DNA of 64,000 bases from Salinicola avicenniae (GTDB lineage Bacteria > Pseudomonadota > Gammaproteobacteria > Pseudomonadales > Halomonadaceae): positions 186,001 through 250,000 of the forward strand of contig NZ_JAKQZC010000002.1 in NCBI RefSeq assembly GCF_023736115.1. Direction: 5' to 3'. The first letter of the stretch is position 1, and each line of letters starts with the position of its first letter. The notes under the pieces are model-generated. The model worked only from the letters and a program-made list of their open reading frames with translations, searched no databases and was not told the DNA's origin. Both the position numbers and the translations under genes were made by a program. This document shows positions 8,995-19,109 of this stretch, piece after piece.

Positions 8995-10650
8995 ATGATC
9001 CAAGCCAAGGGCCTCTCCCGCATTCCGCTGCGCCATACCACCTATTTCGCCGTCATCTGCCTACTCGTTCTGTCGCTGATCGGTCTGGCCTTCTCCGCCG
9101 GCTGGTGGTGGGGCGTCGCGATCTTCGGCGCCCTGGCGGGGCTAGGCACGCACGACCGCTGGCAGAAGCGACGCACGCTGAGTCGCAACTATCCGATTCT
9201 CGCGCACTGTCGCTACCTGCTGGAGTCGATCGGGCCGGAAATCCGCCAGTACTTCATTCAGTCCGACCTCGACGAGCGTCCGTTCTCTCGCGAGCAGCGC
9301 GCAGTCGTCTATCAGCGCGCCAAGAACGAGAGCGACAAGAAGCCGTTCGGCTCGCTACTGGACATGTACGCCCCCGGCCACGAGTGGATCAATCACTCGC
9401 TGCGGCCCAGTCACATCGAGGACCATGACTTTCGCGTCACGGTCGGCAGCAGCCTCTGCACCCAGCCCTACAGCACCAGCGTCTTCAACATCTCGGCGAT
9501 GAGCTTCGGTTCGCTGTCGGCTAATGCCATCGAGGCGCTCAATGCTGGCGCGCGTCGAGGGGGCTTCTCCCACGATACCGGCGAAGGCTCGATCTCCCGC
9601 TACCACCGCATTCACGGCGGTGACCTCGTGTGGGAGATCGGCTCCGGCTACTTCGGCTGCCGCCACGATGATGGCACCTTCAACGAAGAGCGCTTCGCCG
9701 CCAATGCCCGCGACGCGCAGGTGAAGATGATCGAGATCAAGCTATCCCAGGGTGCCAAGCCGGGGCACGGCGGCATCTTGCCGGCGGCCAAGGTGACACC
9801 TGAAATCGCCGAGGCCCGCGAGGTCCCGGTCGGCGAGGACGTCGTCTCGCCGGCCGCCCACAGCGCGTTCTCGACACCGCTCGAGCTGATGCACTTCATC
9901 GGTCGCCTGCGCAAGCTTTCCGGCGGCAAGCCGATCGGCATCAAGCTGGCGATCGGGCATCCGTGGGAGTGGTTCGCCATGGTCAAGGCGATGCGCGAGA
10001 CGGGACAGCGTCCCGACTTCGTCGTCGTTGACGGGGGCGAAGGCGGTACCGGCGCCGCCCCGCTGGAGTTCATCAACCGCCTCGGCGTCCCGCTGACCGA
10101 GGCACTGATGCTGGTTCACAATACGCTGGTGGGGGCCGGGCTACGTGAGGAGATCCGGATTGGCGCCGCCGGCAAGATCACCTCGGGCTTCAACATTGCC
10201 AGGACGCTGGCCCTGGGCGCGGACTGGTGCAACGCGGCGCGCGGTTTCATGTTCTCGCTCGGCTGCATCCAGGCACTCAACTGCCACTCCGACAAGTGCC
10301 CCAGCGGCGTCGCCACCCAGGACCCGTCGCGCAGCCGCCACCTGGATGTCACCGACAAAAGCGATCGGGTCTACCACTTTCATCGCAATACGCTGCGTGG
10401 ACTGGCAGAGATGCTGGCCGCGGCGGGGCTGAAGCACCCTAGCGAACTGGGGCCGGAACATATCATCCGCCGCGTTTCCAGCGATGAGATCCAGTCCTAC
10501 GACAAGCTGTTCACCTTTCTCAAGCCGGACGAGCTGCTCGAAGGCAACAGCCAGCACACGGTGTTCCAGAATTACTGGGAAGAGGCGCGGCCGGACTCCT
10601 TCCTGCCGCCGGCCCAGGTCGCCGAACTGCGTATCAGCAAACTACGCTGA
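8995..10650 (+). CDS. FMN-binding glutamate-synthase-like protein with N-terminal membrane anchor
   Basis: 551 residues carrying only the central and FMN domains of the GltB large subunit. The glutaminase domain and the C-terminal beta-helix are absent. Two hydrophobic segments lie at about residues 15-55. FMN/TIM-barrel motifs (GGEGGTGAAPLEF, GAAGKITSGF) and the cysteines of a 3Fe-4S cluster (C-x5-C-x4-C within CIQALNCHSDKC) are intact, so it should be redox active. The physiological reaction of this family is not established; relatives are annotated FMN-binding glutamate synthase family. ATG at 8995 with AGGAG upstream is preferred; a GTG at 8962 is in frame. Confidence 0.85.
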   Translation: MIQAKGLSRIPLRHTTYFAVICLLVLSLIGLAFSAGWWWGVAIFGALAGLGTHDRWQKRRTLSRNYPILAHCRYLLESIGPEIRQYFIQSDLDERPFSREQRAVVYQRAKNESDKKPFGSLLDMYAPGHEWINHSLRPSHIEDHDFRVTVGSSLCTQPYSTSVFNISAMSFGSLSANAIEALNAGARRGGFSHDTGEGSISRYHRIHGGDLVWEIGSGYFGCRHDDGTFNEERFAANARDAQVKMIEIKLSQGAKPGHGGILPAAKVTPEIAEAREVPVGEDVVSPAAHSAFSTPLELMHFIGRLRKLSGGKPIGIKLAIGHPWEWFAMVKAMRETGQRPDFVVVDGGEGGTGAAPLEFINRLGVPLTEALMLVHNTLVGAGLREEIRIGAAGKITSGFNIARTLALGADWCNAARGFMFSLGCIQALNCHSDKCPSGVATQDPSRSRHLDVTDKSDRVYHFHRNTLRGLAEMLAAAGLKHPSELGPEHIIRRVSSDEIQSYDKLFTFLKPDELLEGNSQHTVFQNYWEEARPDSFLPPAQVAELRISKLR

Positions 10651-10689
10651 CCCACGGGCCGGCTGAAAACACGCCGCGTCGCCGAACAC

Positions 10690-11634
10690 TCAGGATTCGG
10701 CGACGCCATGACCCGCACTGGGCACGGCCCAGCGCGCCTCGGCCGTGAATAGCGTTTCGACGATCACCGGTGCAAATACGTCACGCACGGCCCTATCGAG
10801 ACGCGCTCGCCAGGCGTCGGCCTCCGAAAGCGATAGCGGATGGCCCCGCTCGACCACCACGTGCACGGTCACATAGAGCATGCGCCCGGGTCGGACCATG
10901 CGCACATAGAGCGCCTGCGGCGACAGCGGCGCCAACGTCGACTCGACCGCCGCCTTCACCGGCCGCACCAGCGCCGGCGCCGGCGAGCGGTTGAGCAGCT
11001 CCAGCAATGCCCCTCGCGCCATGCGTATCGGCACGCCCAGGCACAGCAGGACCACGGCGATCACCAGGCAGGCATCGATATAGGGCACGATCACGTTCCA
11101 GCCGAGAACACGCGCTAGCGGGATCAGGCAGAACGCGAGCAGTACCGCGCCGGATATCAGCGCATTGATCTGCCAGTTATCGATATCGGCATCGACCAGC
11201 GGGCTGGCCAATCGATGGCGCACGCGACGCAGGACCCAGGCGGTCAGACTGCAGGCCAGGGTCGCGAAGACGGCATAGCCGATCGCCGAACCCGCGGCGA
11301 TCGCGTTGCCGCCAGCGAACAGCGCCGCCCCGGAGTTGAACAGCGCCAGCGCCGACACGCCTAGCATCAATAAGCCTTTGCAGGCATTGACCATCGATTC
11401 GAAATAGCCGTAGCCGAAAGGATAGGTATCGTCGTCCGGCGCCACTACCAGACGCCCGATGCGCAGCGCGAAGAGACCGACGACGGCATAGATGGCATTG
11501 AAGAGGCCATCGAGAAGAATGGCCTGGGAGCCGGTCAGCGCCGACGCCGCGAGCGCGACGCCGCCAATGAGCGCGGCCATTATCGTGGAAAGACGCAGTG
11601 CCCCGCTCTCGGACGCGGGCCAGTGTGATGCCAT
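10690..11634 (-). CDS. Cation diffusion facilitator family protein with altered metal site
   Basis: 314 residues with six hydrophobic segments and a cytosolic C-terminal domain, matching the CDF fold (predicted Co/Zn/Cd transporter subgroup). By alignment to E. coli FieF, the transport site (Asp45, Asp49, His153, Asp157) reads Asp, Asn, Asn, Asn here: DGLFN in TM2 and NWQIN in TM5. Only one of four zinc ligands is kept, so classical Zn/H antiport is doubtful. The C-terminal region has a histidine-containing stretch (YVTVHVVVERGH). Start ATG with AGGGGA upstream. It is divergent from a small membrane protein gene. Confidence 0.8.
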   Translation of the reverse strand: MASHWPASESGALRLSTIMAALIGGVALAASALTGSQAILLDGLFNAIYAVVGLFALRIGRLVVAPDDDTYPFGYGYFESMVNACKGLLMLGVSALALFNSGAALFAGGNAIAAGSAIGYAVFATLACSLTAWVLRRVRHRLASPLVDADIDNWQINALISGAVLLAFCLIPLARVLGWNVIVPYIDACLVIAVVLLCLGVPIRMARGALLELLNRSPAPALVRPVKAAVESTLAPLSPQALYVRMVRPGRMLYVTVHVVVERGHPLSLSEADAWRARLDRAVRDVFAPVIVETLFTAEARWAVPSAGHGVAES

Positions 11635-11686
11635 GGAAGTCCCCTGAAGTCGTCGTCGCGTTTACCGCAAGCCGCGACGCGATCTG

Positions 11687-11692
11687 TATAAT
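11687..11692 (+). promoter_or_regulatory. -10 element of the 53-residue ORF
   Basis: A perfect TATAAT followed by GCG lies 53 bp before the small ORF start. No good -35 hexamer is seen at 16-18 bp; TTTACC occurs at 20 bp. Confidence 0.5.
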
Positions 11693-11745
11693 GCGCGCTC
11701 GACAAGTCGAACTTATCGTTACACCGACGCAGGAGCCACGCCCCG

Positions 11746-11907
11746 ATGGCCAACTATGCCTGGGTAATCTCGATGGTCGCCATGACCGTCGCATTCCCGA
11801 CCTTCTTTCTCTACAGCGCGACCCGCCGCCGTGGCATGCTGCCGACAGCCCTGACGGCTGCCGCCGTCGCCATCATCGCTGCGCTGGTGGCCGGCTTCGG
11901 TCAGTAA
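11746..11907 (+). CDS. Small membrane protein, 53 residues
   Basis: The frame opens ATG GCC AAC with AGGAG 10 bases upstream and ends TAA. The product starts MANYAWVISMVAM. It has two hydrophobic segments (about residues 5-22 and 35-50) joined by a basic turn ATRRRG, as expected for a two-helix hairpin in the inner membrane. A TATAAT box lies upstream. I do not recognise the family. It is divergent from the CDF gene and convergent with the next small gene. Confidence 0.7.
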   Translation: MANYAWVISMVAMTVAFPTFFLYSATRRRGMLPTALTAAAVAIIAALVAGFGQ

Positions 11908-11926
11908 GGGCTTTCGCGGCCGTTTC

Positions 11927-12169
11927 TCAGTGAACGGTCTCGGCCGCTTGCTCGGGCGCCTCGTCGTCGTCACCGTCCCAGAGATGGGTCCGCGTGATCG
12001 CGTGATCGAGCATTTCACGCGCGACGTCGAAACGACTGCGGCGCAACAGGTCCAGCGCCTCTTCGGAGAAACGGATCGAGACCAGCGGCTCGCTTGACGC
12101 CTCGGCCGGTCGCAGCACCACATCTCCGTTGGCAAGTTCGACGATTTCCAGAATCGCGGTATCTGACAC
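11927..12169 (-). CDS. Small conserved acidic protein, 80 residues
   Basis: Starts at GTG 12169 with GGGAGAAG six bases upstream. The longer in-frame extension to 12265 runs through a terminator and is rejected. The product begins SDTAILEIVELANGDVVLRP, then a segment (VSIRFSEEALDLL) and an acidic tail. From memory, similar short proteins lie near topA in pseudomonads; their function is unknown. It has no signal peptide, cysteine cluster or membrane segment. Confidence 0.75.
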   Translation of the reverse strand: MSDTAILEIVELANGDVVLRPAEASSEPLVSIRFSEEALDLLRRSRFDVAREMLDHAITRTHLWDGDDDEAPEQAAETVH

Positions 12170-12220
12170 GGCTAACTTCTCCCGTCGCGACGACAACTGA
12201 TGTGAAGGATGACCAGCAAT

Positions 12221-12250
12221 AAAAAACGACCAGGGTTTGAACCCCGGCCG
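12221..12250 (-). terminator. Rho-independent terminator after topA-DUF6586
   Basis: On the minus strand an 11-pair stem (with two G-U pairs) closes a very short loop and is followed by six T residues at 12226-12221. It ends the topA/DUF6586 transcript about 40 bp past the stop. Confidence 0.8.
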
Positions 12251-12291
12251 TTGATGTCTATTCACAGGCTACCACGTTTACCCGGAGAGCG

Positions 12292-12750
12292 TCACCACTC
12301 GTAGCTGCCCTCGCGCAGACCGGGCAACAAGGCCTTGAGTTCGCGATGACACCACGCAAGCTCCCGCGCCAGCGGCACCGTGGCGGCACTGGCGATCATG
12401 CCGGCAGCCGGCTCGCGACGCGACGCGCCGTCGTCCCCATGGAGTGCGTCGAGACGCTGCAGCAGGCAGGCAAGCCAACTCCCATCGGTGTTTGCCAGCT
12501 CGCGCAGCCGCGAGAGTTCGGCGACGTTTACAGTCGTATCCGCCAACCACTGCCGCCAACCGTTGCGCAGCAGGTCAGTATGCGACGTCACCTCGCGCAG
12601 TAGCGCATCGAGTGCCAGCTCGAGCTGGCCCAGTGCCGCTTCCTCCAGCGCCATGCGCCGCGCGGGCGCATGCTCGTCGTCGCCAGGCGACTGTGCCAGC
12701 AGCAGCTCTACCTGGTAGAGAAGCTGGTTGGTGCGCGCAACAGGACTCAC
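12292..12750 (-). CDS. DUF6586-like protein
   Basis: 152 residues, mostly helical, starting (V)[19 protein letters not shown] and rich in Leu, Ala and Arg. No membrane segment or catalytic motif is seen. It resembles the uncharacterised DUF6586 proteins encoded beside topA in pseudomonads and halomonads. The GTG start overlaps the topA stop by four bases (GTGA), so translation is probably coupled to topA. A terminator follows. Function unknown. Confidence 0.75.
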   Translation of the reverse strand: MSPVARTNQLLYQVELLLAQSPGDDEHAPARRMALEEAALGQLELALDALLREVTSHTDLLRNGWRQWLADTTVNVAELSRLRELANTDGSWLACLLQRLDALHGDDGASRREPAAGMIASAATVPLARELAWCHRELKALLPGLREGSYEW

Positions 12751-15368
12751 TTGCGCTTGTCCTCGACCTGCCAGCGGCCGTCTTCGTAGGTGGCGCGCCA
12801 GCCGGTCGCCTTGCCGTCCTGATCGGTCATCACGTACTGACTCTTGGTCTTGCGCGAGAAGCGGATCTGCGCCGGCCGGCCGTCCGGATCCTCGCTCGGC
12901 GCTTCGAGCAGAAAGTGGTACTTGTCAGGCAGCTCGCCGGCATGCGCCTTGAGCTCCTTGACCAGCGGCGGCCGCGTCTCGCGATTCTTGGGGAACTGGC
13001 TGGCCGCCAGGAACAGCCCGCTGGCGCCGTCGCGCAGCACGTAGTGGTCGTCGACCTTCTGGCACTGGAGCTCCGGCATGGGGATCGGGTCGATCTTGGG
13101 CGGCGCGACCTCGCCGCTCTTGAGCAGCTTGCGGGTATTACCGCACTCGTCGCTGGTGCAGGCGAAGTACTTGCCAAAACGGCCGCTCTTCAACTGCATC
13201 TCCGAGCCGCATTTGTCGCACTCGATGACCGGGCCATCGTAGCCCTTGATGCGAAAGCGCCCCTGCTCGATTTCGTAATAGCCGTCATCGTCATTGCTGA
13301 TATAGAGCTTGCGGCCCTCGTCGATCAGGTAGCTGTCCATCGCTGTACCGGTATTCGGATTCCGCCGCTTGGCGCGCAGCGCATCCGTCTCGGCAGCCTC
13401 GTCGGCATCCGCCGGCACCGCTTCTTCGCCCGGAATCAGATCGATGGTGGTCTTGCAGCGCTCCTTCGGCGGTAGATTGTAGCCGGAACAGCCGAGGAAC
13501 ACGCCGGTCGACGCGATACGGATCTGCATCGGCCGGCCACAGCTGGGACAGGCGATATCGGTCTCGATCGGTTCGTTGGGGCGCATGCCCTCTTCGCCTT
13601 CGGCGTGCTCCAGCTTGCGCTTGAAATCAGCGTAGAAGGCGTCGAGCAGCTGCTGCCAGTTCTCGTGCCCTTCGGCGACCTCGTCCAACTGGTCTTCCAT
13701 ACGCGCGGTAAAGCCGTAGTCGAGCAGATCGTTGAACGATTCGACCAGGCGGTCGGTGACGATCTCGCCGAGCTTCTCGGCATAGAAACGCCGGTTGTCG
13801 AGCTTGACGTAGCCACGGTCCTGGATGGTCGAAATGATGGCCGCATAGGTGGAAGGACGACCGATCCCGCGCTTCTCCAGCTCCTTGACCAGGCTCGCTT
13901 CGGTGTAGCGCGCCGGCGGTTTGGTGAAGTGCTGCTGCGGGTCGAGCTGCTCGAGCTTGAGCGTCGCGCCCTCGCCGATATCCGGCAGCTGTGCCTGCTC
14001 GTCCTTCTTGGTCATCGACTTCATCACGCGGGTATAACCGTCGAACTTGAGTACGCGGCCGCGCGCCTTCAGCTCGAAACCGTCGGTCTCGATGGTCAGC
14101 GTGGTGGCCAGGTACTCCGCCGGCACCATCTGGCACGCCACGAACTGGCGCCAGATCAATTCGTAGAGACGCTGCGCATCGCGCTCCACCGGCAGATCGT
14201 CGGCGCGCTGCGTCACGCTCGAGGGACGAATCGCCTCGTGCGCCTCCTGGGCGTTCTGCTTGCTCGAATAGCGGTTGGGCGCTTCCGGCAGGTAACGCTC
14301 GCCGTACTCGTCCTGAATAAAATCGCGAGCACTGGCCACCGCATCCTGAGACAGGTTGGTGGAGTCGGTACGCATGTAGGTGATGTACCCCGCCTCGTAG
14401 AGGCGCTGGGCCAGCGTCATCGTCTTGCGCACCGAGAACCCAAGTCGTCCGCTCGCGGCCTGCTGTAGCGTCGAGGTGATGAACGGCGCACCGGGCTTGG
14501 AGCTGGTCGGTCGCGTCTCGCGGCTGGTGACGCTCAGCGAATCCTGACGCAACGGCGCGATGCGCGTCATCGTCTCCTGCTCGGAGGTCGGGCGGAAGGT
14601 CTCGCCGTTCTGACGCACGACCTCGAAGCGCAACGGCTCGCCGTCGGCCGTCACCGTATCGGCGTGCACGTCCCAGAACTCTTCGGGATTGAACGCACGA
14701 ATCTCACGCTCGCGATCGACGATCAGACGCACCGCCACCGACTGCACGCGCCCCGCGGACAGGCCACGCGCGACCTTGCTCCAAAGTAGCGGCGACACCA
14801 TGAAGCCGACCACGCGGTCCAGGAAGCGCCGGCTCTGCTGCGCTTCGACCCGCGCCAGGTTGAGCGTACCGGGCTGTTTGAAGGCTTCCTGAATCGCATT
14901 CTTGGTGATCTCATTGAAGACCACGCGCTTGTAGCGCGAATCATCGCCGCCGATGGTCTCCTTGAGATGCCAGGCAATCGCCTCCCCCTCGCGGTCAAGA
15001 TCGGTCGCGAGATAGATGGTATCGCTCTTGTCGGCCAGCTTCTTCAGCTCGTCGACCACCTTCTCCTTGCCCGGCAGCACTTCGTAATTGGCCTGCCAGC
15101 CGTGCTCGGGATCGATGCCCATGCGCCGGATCAGTTGATCCCACTGCTTCTGCTTCTTGTATTCAGCCTTCTCTTCCGGCGACATCTTGCGTGTCGCGGC
15201 AGCCTGACGCGCCCGCTCCTTGGGGTCGCTGGCCTGTTTGGACGATCCACTGGTCGGCAGGTCACGAATATGCCCGACACTCGACTTCACCACGAAATCG
15301 TTGCCGAGATATTTGTTGATGGTCTTGGCCTTGGCCGGAGACTCCACGATCACCAGTGACTTGCCCAT
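12747..15368 (-). CDS. topA: DNA topoisomerase I
   Basis: Type IA topoisomerase relaxing negative supercoils, 873 residues. The TOPRIM domain starts at the N terminus ([20 protein letters not shown], then the acidic triad in [13 protein letters not shown]). The active-site tyrosine is Tyr331 in [13 protein letters not shown]. The C-terminal third carries four-cysteine zinc ribbons (CPSCGRP...GCSGY and CDKCGSE...CTSDEC). The ATG has AGGAG upstream. It leads a two-gene unit with the DUF6586 gene. Length is close to the E. coli enzyme (865). Confidence 0.98.
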   Translation of the reverse strand: MGKSLVIVESPAKAKTINKYLGNDFVVKSSVGHIRDLPTSGSSKQASDPKERARQAAATRKMSPEEKAEYKKQKQWDQLIRRMGIDPEHGWQANYEVLPGKEKVVDELKKLADKSDTIYLATDLDREGEAIAWHLKETIGGDDSRYKRVVFNEITKNAIQEAFKQPGTLNLARVEAQQSRRFLDRVVGFMVSPLLWSKVARGLSAGRVQSVAVRLIVDREREIRAFNPEEFWDVHADTVTADGEPLRFEVVRQNGETFRPTSEQETMTRIAPLRQDSLSVTSRETRPTSSKPGAPFITSTLQQAASGRLGFSVRKTMTLAQRLYEAGYITYMRTDSTNLSQDAVASARDFIQDEYGERYLPEAPNRYSSKQNAQEAHEAIRPSSVTQRADDLPVERDAQRLYELIWRQFVACQMVPAEYLATTLTIETDGFELKARGRVLKFDGYTRVMKSMTKKDEQAQLPDIGEGATLKLEQLDPQQHFTKPPARYTEASLVKELEKRGIGRPSTYAAIISTIQDRGYVKLDNRRFYAEKLGEIVTDRLVESFNDLLDYGFTARMEDQLDEVAEGHENWQQLLDAFYADFKRKLEHAEGEEGMRPNEPIETDIACPSCGRPMQIRIASTGVFLGCSGYNLPPKERCKTTIDLIPGEEAVPADADEAAETDALRAKRRNPNTGTAMDSYLIDEGRKLYISNDDDGYYEIEQGRFRIKGYDGPVIECDKCGSEMQLKSGRFGKYFACTSDECGNTRKLLKSGEVAPPKIDPIPMPELQCQKVDDHYVLRDGASGLFLAASQFPKNRETRPPLVKELKAHAGELPDKYHFLLEAPSEDPDGRPAQIRFSRKTKSQYVMTDQDGKATGWRATYEDGRWQVEDKRK

Positions 15369-15902
15369 AGCGCTCCTGCTTCATTTATATAGCTTCGTTT
15401 ATCGGCGGCTGTCTCGGCCGGTGGCGTGCTCGACGACGATGACTTGCCCACACTTGCCAACACCTTCCAACAGTCAAGAATCGGGGGCCGGCCGGAAAAT
15501 GCGCCTACCCTACCCTAGCCTTTCTCGCGGCGCCAGCCGAAGGTTGGCTTTGTCGGAAGCCGCTCGTTCTGCCTCGATGGCCCCCCATCATGGGGCCTGC
15601 AACGGCGATTCCAAGTCGCGGGACGGCAATTATTAACGCTGACTGGACGCAGTGATCGACAGCGACTGGTTGCAGTGTTGCGGCTCGATGCCGATTCGTC
15701 CATGTCACACCGCAGGCTGTCGCGCTACACTCCGAACAACAACATTCACGATGAACTCTTATCGCCCGGAGACACCATCATCTTGATGCAATAGTCTAAA
15801 GCGGCTTCTCAGACAACCCGTTCACCTTGTTGTAAAATAACCACATATCGTCGCCCGCGACGGCGCGGCGGGACGAATCAATCAGTTGCCAGGAGAGTTT
15901 CC
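15369..15902. other. 534-bp intergenic region between topA and pykA
   Basis: Divergent promoter region. A -10-like TAAAAT is at 15833-15838, about 65 bp before pykA, without a clear -35. A GC-rich hairpin (GGCCCC/GGGGCC) lies at 15579-15597. No open frame here has a plausible start and codon pattern. Confidence 0.5.
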
Positions 15903-17366
15903 ATGCAGCACGCGTTTCACGGCCCGATTCGCCGCACCAAGATTGTCGCCACCCTCGGTCCCGCCACGGATCGCGAGGGCGTGCTGGATGCCATCATCGA
16001 GGCCGGCGTCGACGTCGTCCGTCTAAACTTTTCCCACGGCAATCCGGAGGACCATCGCCGCCGCCTGAAGGCGGTAAGAGAATCCGCCGAACGCCACGGG
16101 CGCGCCGTGGCCGCCCTGGGCGACCTGCAGGGGCCGAAGATTCGCATCGCGCGCTTCGCTGCCGAGGGTGGCGTCAAGCTGGAGAAAGGTCAGCCGTTCG
16201 TGCTCGACGTCTCGCTCGACCGCGATGCCGGGGACGAGACGCGCGTGGGCTGCGACTACAAGGAACTGGCCGACGACGTGACCGCGGGCGATGTCCTGCT
16301 GCTCGACGATGGTCGCCTGGTGCTCGAGGTAGACCGCATCGAAGGGTCTCAGATCTTCACCACGGTCAAGGTCGGCGGCAAGCTGACCAACAACAAGGGC
16401 ATCAACAAGCAGGGCGGCGGCCTCTCCGCCGCCGCGCTGACCGAAAAGGACAAGGAAGACCTCAAGACGGCGATCGATATCGGTGTCGACTATCTGGCCG
16501 TCTCCTTCCCGCGTAGCGGCGCGGACATGCAGCACGCTCGCGAACTGCTGGGCGAAGCGGGTCAGGAGATCGGCCTGGTGGCCAAGATCGAGCGCGCCGA
16601 GGCCGTGGCCGACCCAGAAACGCTGGACGACATCATCCGCGCTTCGGAAGCGGTCATGGTCGCTCGCGGCGATCTCGGCGTGGAAATCGGCGACGCCCAG
16701 CTGATCGGCGTGCAGAAGCGCCTGATTGCCCGCGCTCGGACGCTCAACAAAGTCGTCATCACCGCGACGCAGATGATGGAGTCGATGATCGACTCGCCGC
16801 TGCCGACGCGAGCCGAGGTCTTCGACGTTGCCAATGCCGTGCTCGACGGCACGGATGCGGTCATGCTGTCGGCCGAGACAGCCGCCGGCGACTTCCCGGT
16901 GGAGACGATTCGCGCCATGAACCGGCTGTGCCTCGGCGCCGAGCGCGAGCGTAGCGCGCAGGAGTCCAAGCACCGTATCCACGAAGGCTTCTCGCGTATC
17001 GACGAGACCGTCGCACTGTCGGCCATGTACGCTGCCAACCACCTTTCCGGCGTGGTCGCGATCGCCTGTCTGACCGCGTCCGGCTACACGCCGCTGATTG
17101 CCTCGCGCATCCGTTCCGGCCTGCCGATCATCGGTCTCGCCGAGAATCAGAAAGTCCAACGGCGCATGGCTCTCTATCGGGGTGTCGTCTCGATGGTCTT
17201 CGACAGTTCGCGCTTCCCGCTGACCGAGATCAATACCGGGGCGGTCAACGAACTGGTCAGCCGTGGCCTCGCGGCCAAGGGCGATCACGTAATCCTGACC
17301 CGCGGCGATCACATGAACGCCCACGGCGGCACCAACACCATGAAGATCATCCAGGTCGAAGAGTGA
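15903..17366 (+). CDS. pykA: Pyruvate kinase
   Basis: Converts phosphoenolpyruvate and ADP to pyruvate and ATP in glycolysis. 487 residues, the usual length of the PykA (type II) form. It starts [20 protein letters not shown] with AGGAGAG upstream. Visible motifs are RLNFSHG near residue 41, the active-site lysine region [18 protein letters not shown] and the MLSAETAAG loop. The allosteric C-terminal domain is complete. It is monocistronic between a long upstream region and the hairpin at 17431. Confidence 0.97.
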   Translation: MQHAFHGPIRRTKIVATLGPATDREGVLDAIIEAGVDVVRLNFSHGNPEDHRRRLKAVRESAERHGRAVAALGDLQGPKIRIARFAAEGGVKLEKGQPFVLDVSLDRDAGDETRVGCDYKELADDVTAGDVLLLDDGRLVLEVDRIEGSQIFTTVKVGGKLTNNKGINKQGGGLSAAALTEKDKEDLKTAIDIGVDYLAVSFPRSGADMQHARELLGEAGQEIGLVAKIERAEAVADPETLDDIIRASEAVMVARGDLGVEIGDAQLIGVQKRLIARARTLNKVVITATQMMESMIDSPLPTRAEVFDVANAVLDGTDAVMLSAETAAGDFPVETIRAMNRLCLGAERERSAQESKHRIHEGFSRIDETVALSAMYAANHLSGVVAIACLTASGYTPLIASRIRSGLPIIGLAENQKVQRRMALYRGVVSMVFDSSRFPLTEINTGAVNELVSRGLAAKGDHVILTRGDHMNAHGGTNTMKIIQVEE

Positions 17367-17430
17367 TCCCGCTGCGCCGGCCCGCCGGCGCGACGCTTTG
17401 GGGGCCCTGAGGTGCGTTCATCCCCAAAAA

Positions 17431-17460
17431 CACAACGCCACCCCTAGGGGTGGCGTTGTG
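17431..17460. terminator. Strong bidirectional terminator between pykA and fumC
   Basis: Perfect 30-base inverted repeat: each arm starts CACAACGCCACCCC or is its complement. On the minus strand it is followed by five T residues (serving fumC). The plus-strand side has a weaker U tract for pykA. Confidence 0.85.
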
Positions 17461-17484
17461 CGTGTTAACGAACCGGCGATCGAC

Positions 17485-18864
17485 CTATTCGGGAATGCCG
17501 CCCTCGGTCAGCCTGGCCGGGTCCAGCAGCCGCTCCAGCTCCTCGCGGGAAAGCGCCGTCTCCTCTTCGGCCACATCAATGATCGGCCGGCCTGCCTGAT
17601 AGGCCTTCTTGGCCACCGCGGCCGCCGCGTTGTAGCCGATTACCGAATTGAGCGCGGTCACCAGGATCGGATTCTTGGAGAGCGGCGTCTCGATGTTGTC
17701 GCGACGCACGTTGAACGTGGCAATGGCACGATCCGCCAGCAGCCGGCTGACATTGCTCAACAGCCGGATCGACCCCAGCAGGTTGTGCGCGATCATCGGC
17801 AGCATGACGTTCAACTGAAAATTGCCGCTCTGTCCACCGACGGTAATCGCGGCGTCGTTGCCGATTACCTGCGCCGCCACCTGCGCCGCCGACTCGGGAA
17901 TCACCGGATTGACTTTGCCCGGCATGATCGAGCTGCCCGGCTGCAGCGCTTCCAGTTCGATCTCGCCCAGTCCCGCCAGCGGCCCGGCGTTCATCCAGCG
18001 CAGATCATTGGCGATCTTCATCACCGCCACGGCGTAGCTCTTGAGGTGGCCGGAGAACTCGACCGCCGCATCCTGAGAGGCGAGGCTCGCGAAGAAGCTG
18101 TCGTTGGGCCGGAATTCGAGCTGCGTGTCACGCGCCAGCCGCTCGGCCACCTTGCCGGCGAAGTCGGGATGCGCGTTGACGCCGGTGCCGACCGCGGTGC
18201 CGCCAAGCGCCAGCCGGGTGATCCGCTTGAGCCCGTCCTCGAGCCGCTCGATCGCCTGCCCGATCTGGCTGGACCAGCCGCCCAGCTCCTGACTCAGCCG
18301 TACCGGCATGGCATCCATCAGATGCGTACGACCGGTCTTGACCACGTCATCGACGGAAGCCGCCTTGTCATCGATCGACGCCCGCAGGTAGGTCAGCGCC
18401 GGCAACAGTCGGGTTTTGGCCTGCACCGCCGTCGCCAGATGGATCGCAGTCGGAATCACGTCGTTGCTCGACTGCCCCATGTTGACGTGGTCGTTGGGCC
18501 CGACGTCGAGCCCGTCGCGACTCGCCAGGTGAGAGATCACCTCGTTAACATTCATGTTGGTCGAGGTGCCGGAGCCGGTCTGGAAAACATCGATGGGAAA
18601 CTGATCGGCATGCCGGCCATCGATGATCTCGTCGGCAGCGGCAATGATTGCCCGGGCTCGCGCCTCGTCGAGCAGGCCAAGCTCCTGATTGACCTCCGCG
18701 GCGGCACGCTTGATTCGCGCCACGGCCGCGATGAATTCACTCGGCAGCGGCTCGCCGCTGACCGGGAAGTTGTTGACGGCGCGCTGGGTCTGGGCCCCGT
18801 AGAGCGCACTTTCGGGGACTTCCAGTTCGCCCATGCTGTCGCGCTCGACGCGTGTCTGAGTCAT
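17485..18864 (-). CDS. fumC: Class II fumarate hydratase
   Basis: Iron-independent, oxygen-stable fumarase of the TCA cycle, interconverting fumarate and L-malate. 459 residues, the family size. The signature GSSIMPGKVNPVIPE is intact near residue 310, with the upstream motifs SGTSTNMNVNEVI and TGRTHLMDAMPV. The start at 18864 has AGGAGAAG upstream. The N terminus MTQTRVERDSMGELEVPE is typical. It is a single gene ending at the shared terminator with pykA. Confidence 0.97.
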   Translation of the reverse strand: MTQTRVERDSMGELEVPESALYGAQTQRAVNNFPVSGEPLPSEFIAAVARIKRAAAEVNQELGLLDEARARAIIAAADEIIDGRHADQFPIDVFQTGSGTSTNMNVNEVISHLASRDGLDVGPNDHVNMGQSSNDVIPTAIHLATAVQAKTRLLPALTYLRASIDDKAASVDDVVKTGRTHLMDAMPVRLSQELGGWSSQIGQAIERLEDGLKRITRLALGGTAVGTGVNAHPDFAGKVAERLARDTQLEFRPNDSFFASLASQDAAVEFSGHLKSYAVAVMKIANDLRWMNAGPLAGLGEIELEALQPGSSIMPGKVNPVIPESAAQVAAQVIGNDAAITVGGQSGNFQLNVMLPMIAHNLLGSIRLLSNVSRLLADRAIATFNVRRDNIETPLSKNPILVTALNSVIGYNAAAAVAKKAYQAGRPIIDVAEEETALSREELERLLDPARLTEGGIPE

Positions 18865-18960
18865 GACCTTCTCCTGTTGATGGCGGATGACATGCCGAAA
18901 GACTCATTCAAGACTAGCAGTCGTTGATCAGGCCGGTTCTGTCGCCGACCTCGAAACGCC

Positions 18961-18986
18961 GCGTCCGGGCTGGTCGGCCCGGACGC
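18961..18986 (-). terminator. Hairpin after the alcohol dehydrogenase operon
   Basis: A 10-bp stem GCGTCCGGGC with its complement and a 6-base loop, in the 245-bp gap between fumC and the dehydrogenase. The minus-strand side lacks a T run, so termination is uncertain. Confidence 0.4.
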
Positions 18987-19109
18987 TTCCTTACGATATG
19001 ACCTCCCGATGGGCCAGTTTCAATCCCGCTCGTGACGCCGCGCCCGCGCCAACCTGCAACGAGACCGGGGCATCGTAAGCCGACGAGTCGACGCAGACCT
19101 CATGCCGCG

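Noticed and set aside
12227-12250. tRNA T-arm-like string (GGTTCAAACC) on the minus strand
   Set aside because: The stem pairs across the whole string and runs into six T residues. No acceptor, D or anticodon arm surrounds it, so it is a terminator.
15824-15846. HexR site upstream of pykA (TGTTGT-n6-ACCACA)
   Set aside because: The half-sites are spaced by six bases instead of the three seen at gap-mfd, and symmetry is only partial.
16023-18927. Long antisense frames of 433 and 509 codons opposite pykA and fumC
   Set aside because: High-GC third-position shadows of strongly conserved genes. They lack ribosome sites and known motifs.
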